Source of the DNA: Phoronis australis
Lineage: Eukaryota; Phoronida; Phoronidae
DNA length: 43,674 nucleotides
Direction: 5' to 3'
NCBI GenBank assembly: GCA_002633005.1
Contig: NMRA01000268.1
Location: 373,784 to 417,457 of the forward strand
The notes under the pieces were generated by a model. It did no database searches. It was given only the letters and a program-made list of their open reading frames with translations, and was not told the origin of the DNA. A program made the position numbers and the translations under genes. This document shows positions 12,401 to 24,400 of this stretch, piece after piece. The number at the start of each line of letters is the position of its first letter. The first letter of the stretch is position 1.

Positions 12401-15400
12401 TTGGAGGGTCCGTCCATTGGTACTGGTGTTTGGAAGTGTGAACACTATAAAAGACCCTATTTTGACACCCCTTCCTACAAAGCAGAAACATTTTAAAAAT
12501 AATTCATTCTGGAAAACAGTGGACCTGACCAGCTGGGACACGATGTTCCGAACTTAGTCAAAAGTGAATATTTTTCACTAGTCTCTCATCCTGTCAAGTG
12601 AACTTTACAGACCTTGTAGACAGACAACCTTTCAGCCTTGAGACCATCCAGAAAGCTGTCCTTGTCCTCCACCATCCTGGTCAGTCTCTCCTTATGCTGC
12701 AGCGCTATTTCACGATCACGTTTCAGCTGATCAATCTGTCAACACAAGGTTCCATCTCACAAGAGGCCAGTTCAGTAGCAAGAGCACACACCTTAAGTAA
12801 GCTTGACCACATGTCTTAAGGGAGAGCAAGCGCCCTCCTCAAGAGGGAGCACACTATTGAACATCAGCATGCATTCGCGTCACAAAACAAAGAAAGGCTT
12901 CTATAAGCACACACATTATTTAATTAAATTACTGATTTCTGCAGCAAATTTAAGACAATATTGTTGTGCATATTCCAGTGTACTTCCAAAACATACCGCT
13001 CAGAATCATTGTCGTTGCTTAGGCTCTAGTGTCATGTCGGACACCATTTTGGATTTATACGTGAGCTAGATGTCAAGAGTGATCACGAGTGTTCGTTTTA
13101 AGTTGTTTAAGAGGCAAGAGCTCGCAGGCACCTGCATTGAGCCCACTTCTAGTGTTACAACCAAATGGCCTCATTATAATCAAGTGAGGAAAGCCTTTCA
13201 GACAAATGCCTCGAATATACATCAACAGTGACCACAGCAGCCCAAGCAACCATTGTCATGAGAACATAAAACATGTCACCACAACCAGTTATTAAGGCTA
13301 CTAAGGTCACTCAGGCTCGTCATCGTGTCATCACCAAGGCTACTGAAGAGACGGGCAAATGTACCAATTGTAGTTCATCGACACAAAACCATGCTTTCCA
13401 TCATGATAGCTAAAACCCCTTCTGGGCAGCTGAACAGGTAGTCTTGACAACTCACCCTATCAGTCTCCTGCTGTATCCAGAACTCTTCAGACTTCTCTAG
13501 TTTCTCCTCCACAAACTTGCTCAGCAATGGCAACTCCTCCAGCCGTTTAGCTCGAGCAAAGTGATCCACCTTCAAAGACAACATCATTAGTCCATAGTGC
13601 CTACATTATCACTTAAAGCATTTGCCCTAATAATCGCTTATGCCCCTATAATAGTTTTCAAACTTTGCTAAAATAAGTGCCCAGTCCATGAACGCTGTGC
13701 ACATGCGAAAAATGCCTTACCTACAGTTTTATTTTAAAATTCTACAGTAACGTCTTCAACTGATCAATAAGATACGACAGTCCTGAAAAAATCATTGTGC
13801 GCAGAATTTGTAGACCACGAGCCTCGCCGCTATTTCGGTATCTAGTCATTACCATACCCTTCAAACTTCTGCACTAGGATTTTCTGAAAAATGCCCGTAA
13901 CCTATCAACAAAGTTCGACAGCAATGCACTGCAATTTTGTAGAAACTCAGGTTACAGATGCGTCAGAGCGTAAATTTGATGAAATCTAGCTGATGATTTC
14001 ACCTGTTTTGGAGACCGGGTTTCAATCATTTTTGGGCTATAAGCGCCCCCCCTTCCTGAAGCGAAAGTTTCTATAAAGCGCCCTGGGTGCTTATTAGGGC
14101 GAATACAGTATTCACCATGCAAGTGAAATACTGTTTTATAAACCCTAGTCAGTTATACTCCAACTCATGTTCATCATTGTGAACTCAGTACCCATGTAAC
14201 ATTACAGTGAATGCAACACATCATCTGCATACTTAACACAATTGTGTATACACCAGAATGACCCACAAATCATACTGTACCTGTCACAAGAACTCCCATC
14301 ATAACTGAGACTTTATGAGGCAAACAATGTGACATAATTAATTTATGCTCCCTTTGACGCCATGGAAATGAGCCACGTCTCCATGGTAACATTAAAAGCA
14401 AAGACTCCAGTACAACTAAGAGGACAAATACAGGCTTCCATGGTTATGCCGACATATGCATCAACAGTATACCTTCTTTTCCTGAGACTTGAGACGATCG
14501 TTGAGTTCTTTCTTTTCCTTCTCAAGCTGTTCCACTTGTTTGGCCAGAATTTCATCAGCATCAAGATCAGCAAGTTCCTAAAACCAAATCCAGACAATGA
14601 ACAGACGTCACACAGGATAACGAAGCAGTCTCATTAGTTAAATTACTCACTTTCAATAAAAAACAAAAATTACTTTCACCACAAAGCTTTGAGACATTCA
14701 CATGTTAACCTTACATTAACAAAAATAAAAAAGGAACACCGTTTTATACATTTGACAAAGACTAAAGATAGCCATAATGCCAATACAGCATAGCACTTCT
14801 AAAATTCAAACTAACGGGGTCATTTCAACCTCACTCACCTCTTCATCAATGTCTGCAAAGGCACGTGCACCAACCTCCGACTTCTTCAACTGTTCTAGTC
14901 TCTCTTTGGCATGCTTCCTCTGAATGTCACGATGCTCCTCCATACGGCGCTGCTTGGCACGCTCCTCTCGCTCTCGTGCCAGTCGCTTCTCCTCAGCGTC
15001 CTTCAACTTCCTCTCCTGCTCCATCTGCAGCTCCTGCTCTTCTTGTTCCTGTAACCATGACAACCAATGTTTAAATTTCAAAAATCTACGGTTCTGATTG
15101 GCAGCAACAGGCAACATTATTTCCATACTGCACACCAGCCAACACTGGTAACTTGCCTTATTCAAGGACTTGGATAATTTCTTCTGAAGACAAGAGAAAG
15201 TAACAATATTATTGCTATTTGCAGAACAAATATGACCCAAGAAAATATTAGTATTAGGTGCGGACTCACACACACGCCGATTTCAACAAGAGAAATATTG
15301 TGTACACTTCCACTAATACATGTAACTACCACCAAGACTAGGTCGTTATGCAAAACCGTAGCTTATCAACACAAAACACACACTCACATGCATAGCCTGT

Positions 15401-18400
15401 GTTGTGAACTGTTAAGTGGCTAACACATGACACATTTCCATCATCTCCATCAAAACAGTTTTTGACATCCGACCTTCAGCACCCACCTTCAAGAAACTCT
15501 TCTGCTCCAACTCTTCCTTACGGTCCTCAATAATCTGCCGTCTACTCAGAATCCTCTCATGGTCTTTATGGGCAGTCTGCCTGTAGGCCATGGCAATGCG
15601 CTTACGTAATTCTTCATCCTGATCCTGAAAGTCACAAGTCAAATACTTTTCTTAGTTTATAGTAATACAGGTAATCCCAGATTGAGACCACGGCTATACA
15701 CCAAGGGTCTTACTTATCTTTATACTCATAAGTATTGACGTGTTTCATTTTCCTTCAAAATGAACTTAAGACAAGTGTTTATTCTGTGTGCTCCAGTGTA
15801 CTGTGGTTCACGCAGCCAAGTGTCTAGTCCAAGTTAGCACTTGATGACCCCTAGTTTCGAGCTACAACTTGAGATTTATAATTTTTTTTCAGGTTCAAAC
15901 TGGAACCGATAGCTTTAATGCTGTGGTCATCAAGGACAACATAGGATTAAACAGCAATTCATGTAAACTGTAATGTACTCTAGCACAAAATAATCACACG
16001 TCTAAACTTAGTACAAACGTGGAATAGAAAATGTCAAAAATAATTTCAACTTTGAGTTCAAAGATTAGTGTCCAAATCCTGGACGTAAACTAAAATTGGA
16101 AACCTCCGTGTTCGAAGATGCACTGGATGTGAAAAGTTCACACAACATAACACAAGAGCAAAATAAACTTTGTGATATTTCCGACATAAAGATAATTTGC
16201 TGGCCGCAGCAAACTATGCCCTTTTCTATTATTGATTGCACAATCAAAGCTTCTCTAGATGTCAAAGAGAATTCGTTCTTCATTGGCACAGCCTGGTGAA
16301 TATGAAGTTGAGTATTCCATTAGTCTGAAATGTTTCAAACTTGATAGCCAAAGCAAAGGATTGCTTTCCATAGCAATTTTCTTCAAACCACTTCCCAACA
16401 CAAAAGAATGGGTAATGGTCGGATATAACGTGCCCAAATTCTGAGAACCAATTTTCTCCACTCAATGACTGGCATCAAACTGGTTTCTCAAAATACAGCG
16501 TTATATCCGATTATTGCCAAGGAATGAGCAACTTATATCCACTGCGGGGTACCACTGAAGAACACAAAATTTTTATTACTTAAAGACAGAAAACACAAAG
16601 CAGTTCAGTAACATAGGGACAATTACAGCATCATGAAACTAACCGCAAAGAACACAATTTTTGAAGTACCAATTTACAGTATCTCAAGGCAGTTGTAACT
16701 ATGTTCATGGAGCACTATATCACTGTTCATTTGAGTCTAGTGTACCTTTTCACTCCTGGGCTGTATCTTCTCAACAGCCTGCGCCAGGGCATTGCCCAAA
16801 CTACACAACTGAAGTCGGATCTGTTCACTGGGCATGTTCTGAATGGACGGACCTTCCTTCACGTCCTCACGCTGAGACACACACAGGTCAGTACCAAAGC
16901 TGAGAGACCTGGTACGATGGTCCACCCGCACCTAAAATAAATACATTATGTAAGGTTATGTAGGACCCTCGAAAAATGGCCAAATTTGGCAAACAATAGA
17001 ACATCGTATCTCAGATATCGATGCTCACATTCATATGAAACTTTCAGATAACATGCTTTATGTACTGTACACTAAAACCTTGCTAGGAATTGGTTATAAA
17101 ATTTTCCACTTTTGCATGAGGGGCTATCAAAAATAGGACTTTTATGATTTTTATGAAACAAACAACAGTTGCACAAAACGAAACAAAATAGCAAATTTAG
17201 AAAACTGTAAAAACGTTTTTGAGATGTCATCTTAAACATTAATATTAAACGGAATTTGGTCATGTATCGATGCTGTATTTTTGTTATAGATGTACCTTCC
17301 TTTTTTGTTACTTATACTGAAGACATGGTCATGTGATCCAGATTGGTATAAATTCAAAAATCAAATTCAACAGGGTTTTTACTTTCAGAAAATCTGTTCT
17401 TTTACCGAATTAGCATCTATAGTTTTGTTGATATTCGGCAAAACTCACAAACTTGTCGGTAAGATCCAACATAACCACAGTACTTAGCATAGCATAACAC
17501 AAAAGAGGCCATTAATACTTAGCGTAACATAAAACAATCCATTGCTTTGCATTCTCAGGCTACTTAAATAAATTCTCATGGAACAGACCATCCTAGCAAA
17601 TCCACCATTCGATAACCCTACTGAAAAACATAAGAGTTAATACACACGGCGAACTCTGCCTTTTAACCTACAATTCCCTCAGTAACATACCATACTAAAA
17701 CAACAATTTATACTTCTGGTTAACCAAATGCTAGATAGTACCTGCAGGTCGATGTTCCTAGCTGCCTGAACAATAATTTTCTCCAGCTCAAAGGCAGTTG
17801 CGAAGGGTGCCAGAGAGGCAAATCGCTGGAACTCAATAGTCATGTACACCTGGGACACCTGAAAAAGTAAGGGACTGCCAGAAAGGGTACCCGTGGTAAA
17901 TATGAATAACTGTTCAGTGAAAAATTTTTACACTACAGCACAGAAATGGATGTACAAACTGCCAGCACAGACTTCACATTTCTTACATCCAACAAACTTA
18001 AAATTAATTCAGCTTTGCTTCAGTAAGTCATAAATGTTCTGGTCAAGGAAATTATTAGTAGCTATGCCCGATGGAAGTAAGCCTTTCAGACAAATGCCTC
18101 GAATATGCATCAATAATAGTGACCACAACAACCTGAGCAACCATTGTCATGACAACAAAAAACATGCAATCACAACCAGTTACTAAGGCTGCCGAGGTCA
18201 CTCAGGCTCGTCATCGTGTCATCACCAAGGCAACAAAAACGAACATATCAGGCACTGACTTACTCCTGCAGAGCCGGTACACATGCGGCCAGTCTTCCAG
18301 ACTTTTTGTTCAAACACTTCACCCTCTTTACACACATCCACACAACATGGTGTTTGGACTAACCTGCTTCAACAGCCTAATCACAGTCAACTCCTGCAGC

Positions 18401-21400
18401 GCTGGTACATACATAGCCAGATCCTCAGTCTTCTCTACATATTTCATGCTCTCCTGCACACGCTCGGACAACTTGAGTGGGTGGAACTCCACCTCCAGCC
18501 ACCTGTAGAGATTCTGCAGGTCCACGGGTACGTACTGGATGATGTTGAACCTTGCAAGGTCCTTCACTAGACTGACCCTAGTAGGAGGGTTGGGGAGGCC
18601 GAGAAGGGTAGCCAGGCGGCGCTGCTTCTCAGCAAAGTTATTCTCAAGTAGTTGGTCAACGTTGTTTCGTGTTGGGGGTAGGGGAACCGCTAGAGTGGCA
18701 CACAAAACTCGAGAGGACAACCTGGAACAGATATCAACCTATTAATTGACAGATATTAATTAGCTAGTTAGCTAAGCAATTGCCACTAATCCTAACAAAA
18801 TTCTCTTGACATATGATAACAGTTAATGAGAACTGACTACTGATCTTGTTAACTTTGATTCAAGTAGTGTTTTGAAATGAATGTATCTACAAAACCATTC
18901 TCCAATTTTCTCTCAAAGTGTACACGTGTTTGTGAAAGTTTTTTATTGCTACTTTGTAACTGTCTGTTTAAAGTAATAGAATATTTTTTTAACATTTCTC
19001 AAATTTTGAGCACAAGCTAATGACAATCCGCACAAGCACATGTTGAAGTAATATCAGTGCCTACTTTTTCAACTCAGCCTGTGACATATTCTTCCTCTGC
19101 TCCATAGAAAGCTGGAACAGCTTGTGCCAGGCTGCAGCATGGAAGAGCTTATTGTTAGACTTGTAGAAGATGAGTCCAAACTTCTGGTAGTAGTTGGCCA
19201 TAATGGAAGGCTTGGGTGGCTTCTTGGAGATGTTGATCAGGTTATGCACATCCTCAACAGCCTTGAATGCCTCCTGAGGACAACCAAGAGATGTGTGCAT
19301 GTAAATGCTAGTTTCTAAAGATGCCTTTAACTTTTCAGTGTTCAACAATGGTTACAACGAACTATTCATTATAGAGCTATAATGCTAACACATTAGGTGA
19401 AACACCCTTGGATTTTCACATCCTATGTGAATCATATTTGTGTGCTTGCCAAAACGGGCACCAAGTCATTGATTATGAAATTGCCGGAGCATTTCAATAA
19501 TGATTTAACATTTAAATGATGATTGATTTTTAACTACTCAAACAAGTCCCATATGTATACTGAAGACAGGCAAGGCGTTTCAAGACAGACTACCCAATAT
19601 TAGCTAACTCCCGTTCACTTCACACTGTGCACTGGCCTAAAATAACTGTCCTACCATTCAAAATATGACCGATAAAAACATAAATGACAGCTCAATACAA
19701 TTCACAGAACATGTGACATTTCCAGCTTCCATGATTGGTGGAAGCCACAGTCCTGTCACATGACACCATACAAGAGGGAAAATGTTGGTGCCCTATGAAT
19801 CGCTGCACCACAAGAGTACAGTGAGCAGATGAACACCAACTTAATATATGCTCCCTTTGACGCCACACAAGTGTGAACACCACTGTATGGTAACATTAAG
19901 AGCAATATGATGAGCAACTGTCCAGCCGGGCATTATTTAACAACTGGCAACACGGGAAATCAGCTCCATAACTTGGCTCACAACCTACACAGTCAGATTT
20001 TAATTGCACGAGTTACGCTAAATGTTTCGTTGGCAGGACAAACATGGAATTACATCATTTGACAATCAATAGTGACCACAATATGTCCCAATGCAATAGT
20101 CATATTACCTAAGCAGCACCGAATAAGCCAATACAGAATACTTGTGGCCACTTACTTCAAATTCATTTCAACAAGCTTTCAACTTCCTGGGCTTGATTCA
20201 AGGTGAAAAGTTAGAAGCAAACACGTACTTTTGAGAGAAGATCAAACCTTTTGATATTGACATCGCCAATGACCCAAGCAAACCACACACTAAATCAACT
20301 GAAATACAAGGTGTAAGCTTACACACCTGCCAGAGGTCCATCTCTACAGCACTATCCAGCTGTACTAGTCTAGTCTCTAGATGCATAGCCTGACTCTCGG
20401 GGTTGTTCAGGTTGATAGCAGTCTGCTGGTTCTGATGTTTGTGGATGTGACTCAGGTGGGTACGCAGCTAAGAAGACACGTGCACAGTGGTTAAACATTT
20501 GTACTACTGAAAGTGTTTGAGCCTCCAGCCTCAACAGCAGTCAACACATCATGCAAATTCAAGATGTGCAAAATAGAACTATCATTCGAAAGTCTACGGA
20601 TTACAAACTGTAGACATGGAATACATAATTGCTGTAATGGAACCAGATCTATATGATTTCAGCTTCTTGCTCACTGTATTGTATGATTTGTCACGTTTGT
20701 AAATGCATTAAGAGTGAACATTAGCGCCACACACAGCAAATTAAGAGCTTTTAAGACAAAACAGATTTTGACAAAGTTTAATTACTCACATTATCGCACA
20801 ATTTTCTGAACTCTGTCTTCCGCGCATACTTCAAACAAAACTTGAAAGCTGTAAAACAAACTCAAATGTAACCAAGCCAACATTTTCAGGAAGAAATGAT
20901 CATGCACTCATCATTAACTAATGTCTAAACAAGAACAATGATTTCTTCAAAGACTTAACATCAAGAGAACTGGCACATTTTCTCTCAATTACAATTTACT
21001 TACCCAACTGAGCAATGTCTTGGTACAAGCGCTCCACACGGTTATTGTTGCGCAACAGATCCAAACACTGGCGATACGACTCCCACAAGAACTTAACCCA
21101 TGGGGTCAGTATTGCTCGGTCAGTGCGATCCTGAGTATCTTCACCACTCACAGCACTCAACAATATGCTGGACAAAAGACAAACACACCATTACAAGACT
21201 GCATGTTGAATAAGTTCAAGTGGACAATACTATCAAAATTCAATACGACAACTAGTTTCAATAAAGCGACTACACAGCAGTAGACATTCAAATGCACCAC
21301 GAAGACATATACCAACCAAATCTAGAAACTGCCTCTCAGACAAATGCCTCGTTTTGACATCAAGGTAAAGTCAGGCTCGTCATCTAATCATCACAAAGGC

Positions 21401-24400
21401 AGGCAATCTTACTTTGATAATTAACTGCGCAAGTGTTCCAGTGCTGTGGTGTTCGATCTCTGGACGACACGAGACGACACCAAATCCCCAGTCTAGGACA
21501 CATCTTCAAAACAGTTGACGGACATAAAATGATGAACACTTATGAACACTTGTTGAGATTGGTGATAAAAAGCGACTATTTGTGCCACCCTTGTAATCCT
21601 TTCCCTCGTCAATGGGGCTTCAGAACTAACCTCTCTGGGGTCTGCAATATGTCCAAGTCGTCCACATCAATCACTTGCTGTTGGGACTCCTGTCTGGCAT
21701 TCTCAGTCTGTTGCTCAGCTAAGTTCAAGTATTCTCTCACTACATCCTCCAGTGACTTGATGTTGACCTAGTCAAACAACAACACATGTCAGGGGATGAC
21801 GGAAATTATTTTTGGAAAGCAACAGAACAATGGACTAATGAAATCTCTCCCAAGCACAGTTTTAAGACTTGTCTACACACTCCGATTTATGTACATGACC
21901 CTTTACTGACATTGTACATGGCGACTCCAAATGCATAGAGTGGTACAAATGACCAATAGAACTCCAAGCTTTATTTCAATTGACAACTTGCTCGCAAAGT
22001 GCCCAGGGAACAATTATCTACATACAGTCGCAAGTGACAATTGATTATGTCGCATAAGACAGCAGACTGGCAAGTTGCCTACCACTGATGAATGTGTGTA
22101 ATTTTTCATTTTGGAACAAATGGCAGAAAGGTGGGATAAATAACTAGCAAAACTATGCTCATCACCAAACAACTTTTGATAATTCTATTCCACTTGCAGC
22201 AACATTGCAAGCTTCTGGAAATAACTGAGCAAGTAGTCTCAGGCTGAAACTATAAGGACTATTCATAACCACGATCAGGCTTCCATTCTATTCTTAATTG
22301 GTAGACTGAACACATCAATATTGACTTTAACTTATGAACAGGGAACAAATTTCATCTGAGGACAGTCTACTACAGTGAGTAGATAAAACATCATGACAGC
22401 ATACCTGTTGACAAATGTTCTTGTACTGATACAGGCCTTCCTTTGCAATGTGGCTTTTTCGTAGCTCCACGCACAGCGCCAGGTACTTTTTCATGATGGG
22501 CTCGTGAATTTTTTGCCATGTTCGATGTTTCTTACTCTTGATAACATCATAGAGGGCATCAAGTGCTCGTTGTTTCTTTCCCACCTCAATGAACTCTGCA
22601 ATGGAAAGTTATTGAGATTTTGCTTCATGTTCTGGTCTTCCTCAGGCAAATGACGTATATCGATGACCGAGAATGCAGTGCAAACTTCACGAGAAAAAAA
22701 AATGCGTCTAATGTTGGCTACATAATCAATGACTAGGCATGAAAGTAATTATGAAAGCCTCAAAATANAAAAAAGACTAAGTTAAATCGGGTGGCATTCG
22801 CCTTTAACTTATGAACAGGGAACAAATTTCATCTGAGGACAGTCTACTACAGTGAGTAGATAAAACATCATGACAGCATACCTGTTGACAAATGTTCTTG
22901 TACTGATACAGGCCTTCCTTTGCAATGTGGCTCTTTCGTAGCTCCACGCACAGCGCCAGGTACTTTTTCATGATGGGCTCGTGAATTTTTTGCCATGTTC
23001 GATGTTTCTTACTCTTGATAACATCATAGAGGGCATCAAGTGCTCGTTGTTTCTTTCCCACCTCAATGAACTCTGCAATGGAAAGTTATTGAGATTTTGC
23101 TTCATGTTCTGGTCTTCCTCAGGCAAATGACGTATATCGATGACCGAGAATGCAGTGCAAACTTCACGAGAAAAAAAATGCGTCTAATGTTGGCTACATA
23201 ATCAATGACTAGGCATGAAAGTAATTATGAAAGCCTCAAAATATTTTAACTTTTAACGGAATTCCACGATTATTAGGCGATTCGAGTGTTAAGCACTGTG
23301 CCGTGCATGGAAAAAATAGGTCAGCCAGTCTCCTCAGGGCTTGGAATGACCAATGACAAAAAACGCGGAAACTTTGAAACTTTTACGGCCCAAATCATGC
23401 CCGATAACCAGCCTCGAAATGGTGAACCTTTCCCCGACAAAAATCAGGAGGACTAAAAAAAAACGTTACCACCATCAGTAGCAAGCGTCTGCGTCCTTTT
23501 AGCTCGGCCGTCCACTCCCAATCCACACATTTTTCGCTGCAGAACAGTAGTATTTGTCGCCGCACTTAACAATAACACGAGACGCCATTGAAAATCCCAC
23601 CACGCTGTCCCAGATGCCCCGGCAATGTTGACAATTTACGTTCCTCTGAACCATAAAGAGCAACTTCCACTTTTCGAGGTGAACGTCGTCTGCAACGCCG
23701 CGGTAAGAAAGGAATTTGCCGCGGAAATTTTATATCAAATCGGATTTTTTTACGCGGAAATATTATAAAAAAAGTGGAAAGCACATTTGAAAAAAGCGGA
23801 AATCCGCGTTTCCACGGAAAATTCCAAGCCCTGTCTCCTGCACAACACCTGTTACTTCGCCTGTGAACCAAGCTGGGATTTGGTTCTTAAAACTGTGAGA
23901 AAAGAATGGTTCTGTTTAAGAATAAATTTATTGCAGTGTAGTATGAAAGATTGTGTTCGACTTTGGGCGTGGTAAGTGTTCAACAAAGTATCCATTTATA
24001 ATGCATTGCAGAAGATGCTAACAATACAACGTCCCAGGCAAAGCACTGGCAATGTGCCCGTGGCCTAATTCCTGGGTTGAATTCAGTCACGCTAGGACCT
24101 AGCTTAAAGCAAGACTTCGAGATTTTACATGAGATTTTACCAAGTAGTTTAAATGAGAACACATGATTTTGGCTAAATTTTAGCAAGGTCCTTACTCTTA
24201 GATCTATTACACTTCGATAAATCTTTGCCAACTTATCCAGGTTAGGCAGCAGACAGTAAAGAGAGTATTTCCTTACAACATATGGAGAATTTTCACTGAA
24301 TTAAGTTCCCAATGGCCAATTTGCCAATCCCAGACCATTGCCAGTGCAATTTGACACAAAGCACTCGGTGATAATACTGAGCGTCCAAATATGATAAATG

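Noticed and set aside
15157-15183. Possible 27-nt EIF3A microexon with a GC donor (KKLSKSLNK)
   Set aside because: Joining the flanking exons directly gives a segment of the same length as human eIF3a, so no extra residues are needed.
20849-21003. Possible extra C/D snoRNA (ATGATGA with a later CTGA) in an EIF3A intron
   Set aside because: Box spacing is too short or, with an alternative box C, the closing stem is too far from the boxes; no guide is shared with known families.
23566-23871. 101-codon open frame, with a similar one at 5521-5841
   Set aside because: Both run through the MITE and its terminus; their similarity is explained by element homology, and the copy at 2708 is frame-broken.
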